Source: Bacillota bacterium
Lineage (GTDB): Bacteria; Bacillota_E; Sulfobacillia; Sulfobacillales; Sulfobacillaceae
Direction: 5' to 3'
Assembly: GCA_021802375.1 (NCBI GenBank)
Contig: JAKAAL010000056.1
Location: forward strand, 1-11,983
Length of the DNA: 11,983 nt
Shown here: positions 6,622 through 11,983 of the stretch, piece after piece
Position numbering within the stretch: the stretch's first letter is position 1
How the letters are laid out: each line of letters begins with the position of its first letter
Notes under the pieces: generated by a model
Databases searched by the model: none
What the model was told of the DNA's origin: nothing
Seen by the model: only the letters and a program-made list of their open reading frames with translations
Translations under genes and position numbers: made by a program

Positions 6622-8316
6622 GTGTCGCTGCAAACGGCAGCCGTCTGGGTTGTCGCCATCGGGATTTTTCTCATTACTGTGAAGCCCCTTGGCACCTACA
6701 TTGCCAGAGTCTTCGCGTATGAGCCAACATTTTTGGACAAACCGATGCGGCCCATCGAGAATGCGATTTTTCGGCTGTTTGGGATTGACCCGTCGGTATC
6801 GATGACAGCCAAGCAGTACGGCTTGGCGTTGATTTTGACCAACTTTGCGTGGATTGTCATCGCCTATATCCTTTTGCGCGTTCAAGGGCACTTGCCATGG
6901 AATCCGCAGCACATGGGAGCGGTCAATCCGCAGTTGGCATTCAACACGGCCACCAGCTTTGGAACCAACACCAACTGGCAGGCTTACAGCGGCGAGAATA
7001 CGCTTTCGTACTTCTCGCAATTCGGGAACTTAAGCTTTCTGCAGTTTGTGACGCCCGCGGTGGGCGGCACTATGCTGATCGCCTTCATCCGCGCCATTTC
7101 CGGTAAAAAGATGGGCAACTTTTTCGTCGACTTGGTGCTGATGAGCACGCGCATTCTGCTGCCGCTGGCCATCGTGTTCACGGTGCTGTTGGTTTGGCAG
7201 GGCGTTCCGGAAACGCTTGCGCCGTACCTCCACGTGCACACGATTACGGGACAGACCCAAGTGGTGCCGCGCGGTCCGATTGCTTCGTGGGAGTCCATTG
7301 AGCACTTGGGCACCAACGGCGGCGGCTTCACCAACGCCAACAGCGCTAACCCGCTGGAGAATCCTACGCCGCTCAGCAACCTGTTTGAGGTCGTGATGAT
7401 GGGACTCGTGGAGATTGCTTTCTTCTATGCGCTAGGCGTGATGACTGGCAAGAAGAAGCTGGCCTGGACGCTGATTGGCGTCGCGGGTGTTCTCTACCTG
7501 GCGATGGGCGCCATGATCTACTTTCCCATGCACTTGGGGAGCCCCATCCTCAACGCGTTGGGATTGCATGGGCATGTGTATCGGGTGGGCACGGAACTCC
7601 GATTGGGCTCGGGGGGAACCTCCCTCTTCGGCACGTCGACCATGGCGTTTACGACCGGGTCCGTGGCGACGGCGCATGACAGCGCGCTTCCCATTGCCGG
7701 ATTGTCGTTCATGATTGGCATGTTCCTAAACCTAGTGTTCGGCGGCTATGGCGTCGGCCTCTTGAACATGTTGATGCTGGTGATTATCACCGTCTTCATC
7801 ATGGGGCTGATGGTCGGGCGCACCCCGGAATTTCTGGGAAAGAAGATCGAAGCCAAAGAGGTCTCCTTAGCCTCTATTGCTTTCCTTTTGCACCCCTTCA
7901 TCGTTCTTGTGGGCGTGGCGCTGTCCGTGGCGTTGCCAGCGGGGTTGAAAGGGGTCTACAACCCGGGGCCGCACGGATTTTCGGAGATTCTCTACGGCAT
8001 CCTCTCAGGCGCAGCCAACAACGGGTCTGCCTTCGGAGGGCTGGGCGCGGCGCTTCCGTACTATGAGGTGACGATTGGGATCATTATGGTGGTCGCCCGG
8101 TTTGCCTCGGTGATGGCGATGTTTCTTCTCGCGGAGTCGCTCTTGAAGAAGCGGGAGGTTCCGACTACGTCCGGCACTATGCGCACCGAAGGTCTCCTGT
8201 TTGGGGGAATCCTGGTGGGGTCCGTCATCGTGCTTAATGCCCTCACCTTTTTCCCGGTGGTGGCACTGGGGCCGTTGGCCGAACACTATCTTTTGATTGC
8301 GCATCACCTGTTTTAG
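6622..8316 (+). CDS. kdpA: KdpA, K+-binding and translocating subunit
   Basis: KdpA is the channel-like subunit of the KdpFABC pump and binds K+ in a selectivity filter derived from K+ channels. At 564 residues it matches E. coli KdpA (557). The four pore-loop regions are recognisable: A-T-S-F-G-T-N-T-N (110-118), L-G-T-N-G-G-G-F-T-N (229-238), the segment T-T-G-S-V-A-T-A-H-D-S (344-354) and S-G-A-A-N-N-G-S-A-F-G-G (462-473). About ten membrane helices surround them. GTG 6622 is used because AAGGAG lies 8 bases upstream; the ATG at 6614 is out of frame. It is 28 bases from kdpB, so the two are translated from one message. The gene appears complete. Confidence 0.97.
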   Translation: MSLQTAAVWVVAIGIFLITVKPLGTYIARVFAYEPTFLDKPMRPIENAIFRLFGIDPSVSMTAKQYGLALILTNFAWIVIAYILLRVQGHLPWNPQHMGAVNPQLAFNTATSFGTNTNWQAYSGENTLSYFSQFGNLSFLQFVTPAVGGTMLIAFIRAISGKKMGNFFVDLVLMSTRILLPLAIVFTVLLVWQGVPETLAPYLHVHTITGQTQVVPRGPIASWESIEHLGTNGGGFTNANSANPLENPTPLSNLFEVVMMGLVEIAFFYALGVMTGKKKLAWTLIGVAGVLYLAMGAMIYFPMHLGSPILNALGLHGHVYRVGTELRLGSGGTSLFGTSTMAFTTGSVATAHDSALPIAGLSFMIGMFLNLVFGGYGVGLLNMLMLVIITVFIMGLMVGRTPEFLGKKIEAKEVSLASIAFLLHPFIVLVGVALSVALPAGLKGVYNPGPHGFSEILYGILSGAANNGSAFGGLGAALPYYEVTIGIIMVVARFASVMAMFLLAESLLKKREVPTTSGTMRTEGLLFGGILVGSVIVLNALTFFPVVALGPLAEHYLLIAHHLF

Positions 8317-8344
8317 GTCGGTGTAGAGGGAGGATTATGCGTTT

Positions 8345-9258
8345 ATGGCAGCAACATCGCAAAAGATGGACAGCAAGTATTTTGGCGAAGTGCTGAAAGA
8401 CACGTTCGCCAAGCTCAACCCGACCAAGATGATCCGCAACCCGGTGATGTTTGTCGTCGAGCTGGGCACACTGGTGACTTTGATCTTTACGATTGGAGCG
8501 GTAGGCAAGCCGCAATTTACGTACGAGCTCTTAGTGACCATCATTTTGTTCTTCACCATTCTGTTCGCGACCTTTGCAGAATCGTACGCAGAGGCGCGGG
8601 GGCGGGCGCAAGCGGACTTTCTGCGGAAGACCAAGTCCAGCACGAAAGCCAAGCGCCTGAAGGAGGACGGCAGTTGGGACTTGGTGGCATCGGACCAACT
8701 CAGCCAAGGGATGCGCGTGCTGGTGGAACCCAACGACATTATCCCCAGCGACGGTGAAGTGGTGGAAGGTGTCGGATCGGTGGATGAATCCGCCATCACG
8801 GGAGAATCCGCTCCGGTGATTAAGGCACAGGGCGACAGTGTCACTGGCGGTACGCGGTTGTTGTCGGACCGACTGGTCGTGCAAATCACCACCAACCATG
8901 GCGAGACCTTTTTGGACCGCATGATTGCCTTGGTGGAAGGCGCGAGCCGCCAAAAGACGCCGAACGAGATTGCACTGTCCGCCCTCTTGGGGGTTCTGAC
9001 CCTCATCTTCGTCCTTGTCGTGGTGACATTGGTTCCCCAAGCCCGGTACTATGGCCGGCATGCGACGGACATCACGACGATGGTGGCGCTCTTGGTTTGT
9101 CTTATTCCTACAACGATTGGTGCGCTCTTGTCGGCCATCGGCATCGCAGGCATGAATCGTGTCGCGCAAGTGGATGTGGTGGCCAAGAGCGGCCGTGCCG
9201 TTGAAGCCGCCGGCGACATCGACACCATCATCCTCGACAAGACGGGCACCATCACCAT
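8345..9258 (+). CDS. kdpB: KdpB, P-type ATPase subunit, N-terminal 305 residues (3' end displaced)
   Basis: KdpB is the ATP-hydrolysing subunit of the K+ pump. This piece carries the first membrane helices (about 35-55 and 60-80), the actuator domain with T-G-E-S at 152-155, helices around 212-265 with C-L-I-P-T-T, and the phosphorylation motif with Asp298 in L-D-K-T-G-T. GAGGGAGGA lies 10 bases before ATG 8345. KdpB coding ends at 9258. The frame stays open to 9388, but that 43-residue tail is antisense to kdpD and is not KdpB. The rest of the protein is on the minus strand at 10784-11983. Joining 9258 to 11885 gives an unbroken 671-residue KdpB, close to the usual 680. The break is therefore structural rather than gene decay. 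Confidence 0.93.
9161..9258 (+). repeat. 98-bp perfect inverted repeat, left copy (inside kdpB)
   Basis: These 98 bases are identical to the reverse complement of 11886-11983. They encode [11 protein letters not shown] through to D-K-T-G-T-I-T-I of KdpB. Identity stops at 9259 (C here, T in the other copy). The true kdpB continuation is the other copy. Confidence 0.97.
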
Positions 9259-9259
9259 C
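9258..9259. other. Inversion breakpoint joining kdpB to antisense kdpD
   Basis: Up to 9258 the plus strand is kdpB. From 9259 onward it is the reverse complement of kdpD (codon 70 and earlier). The junction falls exactly on a codon edge of kdpD, and the bases around it (CACCAT) could belong to either gene, so microhomology at the join is possible. Confidence 0.9.
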
Positions 9260-9468
9260 TTTTCCGTCTCCTCGCGGCCGTGTGTGTCGAGGCAGCCAAT
9301 GACGACATCAATTCCCTCAGACCGCGCAATGTGGGCATCGCTCAGCATCGTGAATGTCTTTCCTACCCCCGGAGCCGCTCCGATATAAATGCGGTGCTTG
9401 CCGCGGCTCATGCGCTTGATATCTTCCAATATTTGCTCCGGGGTTCGCCGTTTGAAGGTGTGAGGCAA
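9259..9468 (-). CDS. kdpD: KdpD N-terminal sensor domain, first 70 codons only (cut by the breakpoint)
   Basis: This is the start of a KdpD-type protein, whose N-terminal domain senses K+ status or c-di-AMP in many bacteria. Visible are R-R-T-P-E-Q-I-L near residue 7, G-K-H-R-I-Y-I-G, the Walker A-like G-A-A-P-G-V-G-K-T (30-38) and D-T-H-G-R-E-E-T (61-68). Beyond Lys70 the frame reads into antisense kdpB and is not KdpD. The start is TTG 9468, with a GGGAAAGGGA stretch 9 bases upstream; the nearby ATG at 9475 is out of frame. The gene lies about 140 bases beyond usp on the same strand. Whether the full protein was a short sensor-only KdpD or a complete kinase cannot be seen. The separate kinase at 3911 favours the short form, which is inference. 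Confidence 0.85.
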
Positions 9469-9555
9469 TGCGCATCGTCCCTTTCCCGTGTTGCCTTAAA
9501 TATAGACTACCCGAAAGATCCCGGCCGTTCCACTTCCGGCCCGGCCATAAATGAA

Positions 9556-9595
9556 TGGGCGAGAACCTTCCGCACCCGCAGAAGGTTCTCGCCCA
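9556..9595 (-). other. Strong hairpin between usp and kdpD
   Basis: A perfect 15-bp inverted repeat (arms 9556-9570 and 9581-9595) encloses a 10-base loop, starting 13 bases after the usp stop. On the minus strand the stem is followed by ATTCATTTAT rather than a clean T run, so it may be a weak terminator, a processing site or an RNA stabiliser that lowers kdpD expression relative to usp. Confidence 0.65.
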
Positions 9596-9608
9596 GACTC
9601 TATTCGCT

Positions 9609-10079
9609 TTATCCCGCTCGATGGGGCCCGTGCAAGGGGATCGGCTTGACCGTTCCCAGACGCACCACAACCACGGATGCAGATGTCCTTTTCAAGACAG
9701 CCGGGGCAATTCCGGCCCCCAACCATCGCCAGAAACCGCCCCCCGTCCGCCCCCCCAGAACAATCGTGTCGCAATTGCACAGGGCTGCGGTTTCACAAAT
9801 CGCCTCGCTAATGGAGGGGCTGACCTTGTGCAGAAAACGCACCCGGTGCTGAAAACCCCGAAACACTTCCCGCTCCAGGTGCTGATGAATGCCTTGCGCC
9901 ACTTCCTTCTCGTAACTCATCGGCAGCAACGGACCGCTGAGACGTCCCCGCGATATCAGCTCCGTCACGTAAAGTGCCCACACTTCGCTGCGGGAATCGT
10001 GGCGCAGCCATTCTCGCACCCACCAAGCCGCGGCCTCCGCATGGTTCCGGTCATCCAGAGCCAAGAGTATCCGATGCAT
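9609..10079 (-). CDS. Universal stress protein (UspA family) in the kdp operon
   Basis: This is a cytosolic UspA-fold protein of 156 residues. It begins M-H-R-I-L-L-A-L-D-D, the usual first strand and Asp of the family. The central L-Y-V-T-E and the C-terminal half D-T-I-V-L-G-G-R-T-G (104-113) to A-S-V-V-V-V-R (134-140) complete the fold. The ATP-binding motif G-x2-G-x9-G-S/T is imperfect: G-R-T-G is present at 110-113, but the expected G-S pair aligns with A122-G123. Nucleotide binding may therefore be weak or absent. The start is ATG 10079 because AAGGAGGG lies 7 bases upstream; a longer frame to 10136 would run through a hairpin. In classical KdpD a Usp domain sits inside the kinase. Here it is separate and precedes kdpD, so it may act with it. 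Confidence 0.85.
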   Translation of the reverse strand: MHRILLALDDRNHAEAAAWWVREWLRHDSRSEVWALYVTELISRGRLSGPLLPMSYEKEVAQGIHQHLEREVFRGFQHRVRFLHKVSPSISEAICETAALCNCDTIVLGGRTGGGFWRWLGAGIAPAVLKRTSASVVVVRLGTVKPIPLHGPHRAG

Positions 10080-10097
10080 CGCCCGTCCCTCCTTGGC

Positions 10098-10134
10098 GGA
10101 ACCGGCGCCGGGCTCAATCCTGACGCCCGGTTCC
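10098..10134 (-). other. Hairpin just upstream of the usp ribosome binding site
   Basis: GGAACCGG (10098-10105) and CCGGTTCC (10127-10134) form an 8-bp stem in the 97-base kdpC-usp gap. A competing 6-bp stem is possible (10108-10113 with 10125-10130). It lies next to, but does not cover, the AAGGAGGG site at 10087-10094. It could affect translation of usp or protect the message; no T run follows. Confidence 0.45.
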
Positions 10135-10175
10135 ATCCTCTCATCGATGCTGTCGCAGGCGGGACTGGAGCCGCA

Positions 10176-10772
10176 CTATCCGTGAAGCGCCTTGTACACG
10201 TTGATGTTCAATTCCGTGACATTCACCACCGTGTGTCCAAAGAGCCCCCATTGCGGACCCAAAGTCGCCTGTTGCACCAAGGTCCGCAGGAACGATGCGG
10301 AAAGGCCGGTCGCTTTGGCGACGCGAGGAATCTGAATCACCGCGCCCTGCACGCTGATATAGGGATCCAATCCCGAACCGGATCCCTCGACCAAGTCGGG
10401 GGGAATCTGGCTCGCCTTAAGGCCGGGGTTGGTCTTTTCCAAGTAGGCGATGCGCGCCTTGATGGTGCTGATGAGCGCCTTATTGGTCGGCCCCAAGTTG
10501 CTCGGCGCCGAATTGTAGGCGTTATAGGGTTCCGGCTTTCCCGTTGTCGTGGACACCGTGTCGGAGGGCCGTCCCCAGAAGTACCCCATTTGGTTGAAGA
10601 ACTGCCCCACTTGGGCGTCGGCCACCACCCGCCCATTGAGCTTCACTTGGCTGCCATTGGCCTGATATGGAAACACCAGTTCACTGATGCCGGTCATCGC
10701 CAGTGGATAGGCCAAGCCCAACAGAAGCCAGAGAAAGACGCTCACGCCAATTAACGGCTTCAGATATTTCAT
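10176..10772 (-). CDS. kdpC: KdpC, inner subunit of the K+-transporting ATPase
   Basis: KdpC is the single-helix subunit that binds KdpA and KdpB and raises ATP affinity of the pump. The gene encodes 198 residues, near the 190 of E. coli KdpC. One N-terminal membrane helix (about 7-27) is followed by an outside domain with F-N-Q-M-G-Y-F-W-G-R-P-S, N-S-A-P-S-N-L-G-P-T-N and the family signature G-S-G-S-G-L-D-P-Y-I-S. It ends with L-G-P-Q-W-G-L-F-G and N-V-T-E-L-N. The ATG at 10772 has AGGAGGG 6 bases upstream, overlapping the kdpB stop, and only 11 bases separate the genes, so translation is probably coupled. Complete and intact; it is inverted only because the whole block is. Confidence 0.96.
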   Translation of the reverse strand: MKYLKPLIGVSVFLWLLLGLAYPLAMTGISELVFPYQANGSQVKLNGRVVADAQVGQFFNQMGYFWGRPSDTVSTTTGKPEPYNAYNSAPSNLGPTNKALISTIKARIAYLEKTNPGLKASQIPPDLVEGSGSGLDPYISVQGAVIQIPRVAKATGLSASFLRTLVQQATLGPQWGLFGHTVVNVTELNINVYKALHG

Positions 10773-10783
10773 GTCTTACCCTC

Positions 10784-11983
10784 CTAGGCTAGTCCGAATA
10801 ATCCCAGTACGCGGTCGATGGCCCAGATGCCCACAAAGGGAATGATGATCCCCAAGACACCCCAATTGAAGATGTTGCGCGCGAGCATTCTGTCCGCCGA
10901 CTCAGCCCGGTACTTGACCCCGCGAATGGCGAAGGGAATCAAGGCGGGGATGATGAGGGCATTGAATATGAGCGCGGACAAAATCGCGCCGTGCGGTGTC
11001 TTCAACCCCATGATATTGAGCTTAGACAGCACCGACAACGTCGGCACGGCTGCAAACATGGCGGGAATGATGGCGAAGTACTTCGCTACGTCATTGGCAA
11101 TGGAGAAGGTCGTGAGCGCGCCCCGGGTAATCAACAGCTGCTTGCCGACCATGACCACCTCGAGCAGCTTGGTGGGATTGGACTCAAGGTCAATCATGTT
11201 GCCAGCTTCCTTGGCTGCCATGGTGCCTGAGTTCATGGCCAACCCCACGTCGGCCTGCGCCAGCGCTGGAGCGTCGTTGGTGCCGTCGCCTGTCATCGCC
11301 ACCAATTTGCCTTCGGACTGTTCCTTCTTAATCACGTCAATCTTGTCCTCTGGCTTCAACTCAGCGATGAAGTCGTCCACGCCTGCTTCCTGCGCAATAA
11401 CGGCCGCTGTAATGCGGTTGTCGCCAGTCGCCATGACGGTGCGAATGCCCATCCGTCGGAAGTCGTCGAACTTCTCCTTCAATCCCGCCTTGACAATGTC
11501 CTTGAGGCGAATGACACCCAGCGCCCGGCCATCAATTTCCACCGCCAACGGCGTGCCACCCTCGCCAGCGACTGCTTCGGCCAACTTCTGCAGTTCCTCT
11601 CGGGTTTCCGGCCGTGTGATTTCCACAATCGCGCTGACGGCACCCTTGCGAATCTGCCGGCCATCCGCCACATCAACGCCGCTCATGCGGGTATGCGCGG
11701 AAAACGGCACCGGTTCTCCATCCACCTCTGGCAGCGAGGCCAGGTTTAGGACATTCTGCGCCAACTCCACCACCGAACGGCCTTCGGGCGTCGAGTCCGA
11801 CAAGGAGGCCAACAGCGAGGCCTCCGCGACCTCTTCGGCGGATACTCCGCTGAGGGGCATAAACTCGGTCGCCATGCGGTTTCCAATGGTGATGGTGCCC
11901 GTCTTGTCGAGGATGATGGTGTCGATGTCGCCGGCGGCTTCAACGGCACGGCCGCTCTTGGCCACCACATCCACTTGCGCGAC
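10784..11983 (-). CDS. kdpB: KdpB, C-terminal 399 residues (continues from the displaced N-terminal part)
   Basis: This is the catalytic part of the K+ pump ATPase. The frame is open to the window edge (V-A-Q-V-D-V-V), so the methionine-like GTG at 11974 is internal. Numbered on the rebuilt 671-residue protein, it has the phosphorylated Asp298 in D-K-T-G-T, a nucleotide-binding domain with F-S-A-H-T-R-M-S-G and R-K-G, M-A-T-G-D-N-R, and the hinge motif T-G-D-G-T-N-D-A-P at 503-511. The last membrane helices end G-L-F-G-L-A. All key P-type ATPase residues are present. The first 98 bases repeat 9161-9258 in inverted form. kdpC follows 11 bases after the stop. Confidence 0.95.
   Translation of the reverse strand, partial: VAQVDVVAKSGRAVEAAGDIDTIILDKTGTITIGNRMATEFMPLSGVSAEEVAEASLLASLSDSTPEGRSVVELAQNVLNLASLPEVDGEPVPFSAHTRMSGVDVADGRQIRKGAVSAIVEITRPETREELQKLAEAVAGEGGTPLAVEIDGRALGVIRLKDIVKAGLKEKFDDFRRMGIRTVMATGDNRITAAVIAQEAGVDDFIAELKPEDKIDVIKKEQSEGKLVAMTGDGTNDAPALAQADVGLAMNSGTMAAKEAGNMIDLESNPTKLLEVVMVGKQLLITRGALTTFSIANDVAKYFAIIPAMFAAVPTLSVLSKLNIMGLKTPHGAILSALIFNALIIPALIPFAIRGVKYRAESADRMLARNIFNWGVLGIIIPFVGIWAIDRVLGLFGLA
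11886..11983 (-). repeat. 98-bp perfect inverted repeat, right copy (window end)
   Basis: This is the exact reverse complement of 9161-9258 and reaches the last base of the window, so the true repeat may be longer. Below 11886 the sequence continues as normal kdpB (T-I-G-N-R-M-A-T). Confidence 0.97.

Noticed and set aside
9259..9388. Plus-strand 3' extension of the kdpB frame, giving a 347-residue protein
   Set aside because: The last 43 residues are antisense to the KdpD N-terminus and resemble nothing in KdpB. The frame is open by chance after the breakpoint.
10080..10136. Upstream start for the Usp protein
   Set aside because: The added 19 residues come before the conserved first strand and would include the ribosome site and hairpin of the real start at 10079.
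9555..10754. Long plus-strand open frame of 399 codons across usp and kdpC
   Set aside because: It is antisense to two clearly recognised genes, with low-complexity Pro/His/Arg-rich translation and no ribosome site.
9161..11983. Phase-variable invertible cassette controlling the K+ pump
   Set aside because: No recombinase gene is seen. Inversion between the 98-bp copies would restore kdpB but leave kdpD fused to antisense kdpB, and the right copy has no visible flank. A chimera is simpler.
1..11983. CRISPR arrays, tRNA or rRNA genes, insertion sequences, phage or defence genes
   Set aside because: I saw no regularly spaced repeats, no cloverleaf or rRNA signatures and no transposase, integrase or defence-protein motifs on either strand.

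Overview
The window looks like part of a moderately GC-rich Bacillota (Firmicutes) genome. Three things suggest this: a ComEB-type deaminase, a KimA-type potassium permease close to Bacillus subtilis KimA, and strong purine-rich Shine-Dalgarno sites with frequent GTG and TTG starts. An acidophile or thermophile such as a Sulfobacillus or Alicyclobacillus relative would fit, but this is inference. The window starts inside a gene and ends inside a gene, so it is probably a whole short contig.

Layout. Positions 1-342 hold the end of a ComEB/dCMP deaminase gene. A 61-codon orphan gene lies on the minus strand (400-585) with its own promoter, divergent from an MFS exporter gene (695-1945). The rest of the window is mainly a potassium uptake locus. 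It holds kimA (1974-3815), a GAF-domain sensor kinase (3911-5578) and a KdpE-like response regulator (5581-6282). Then comes a 132-bp control region with a weak terminator and two T-rich KdpE-like direct repeats. After it come a 27-residue membrane peptide (6415-6498), kdpF (6518-6601), kdpA (6622-8316) and the first 305 codons of kdpB (8345-9258).

At 9258/9259 the order breaks. Everything from 9259 to the end is on the opposite strand: the start of kdpD (9468-9259), usp (10079-9609), kdpC (10772-10176) and the last part of kdpB (11983-10784). Read on the minus strand this is the normal continuation of the operon, kdpB-kdpC-usp-kdpD. A perfect 98-bp copy of kdpB sequence, including the DKTGT phosphorylation site, lies at 9161-9258 and again inverted at 11886-11983, the very end of the window. 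Joining 9258 to 11885 and reading down the minus strand gives one clean 671-residue KdpB. The simplest reading is a fold-back chimera from amplification or assembly, although a real rearrangement cannot be excluded from sequence alone.

How the genes work together. The locus pairs a constitutive-type K+ importer (KimA) with an inducible high-affinity K+ pump (KdpFABC). The kinase and KdpE-like regulator between them probably control the pump. The kinase lacks the KdpD sensor domain. A separate KdpD N-terminal domain and a Usp protein are encoded at the distal end of the operon, which suggests a split KdpD arrangement.
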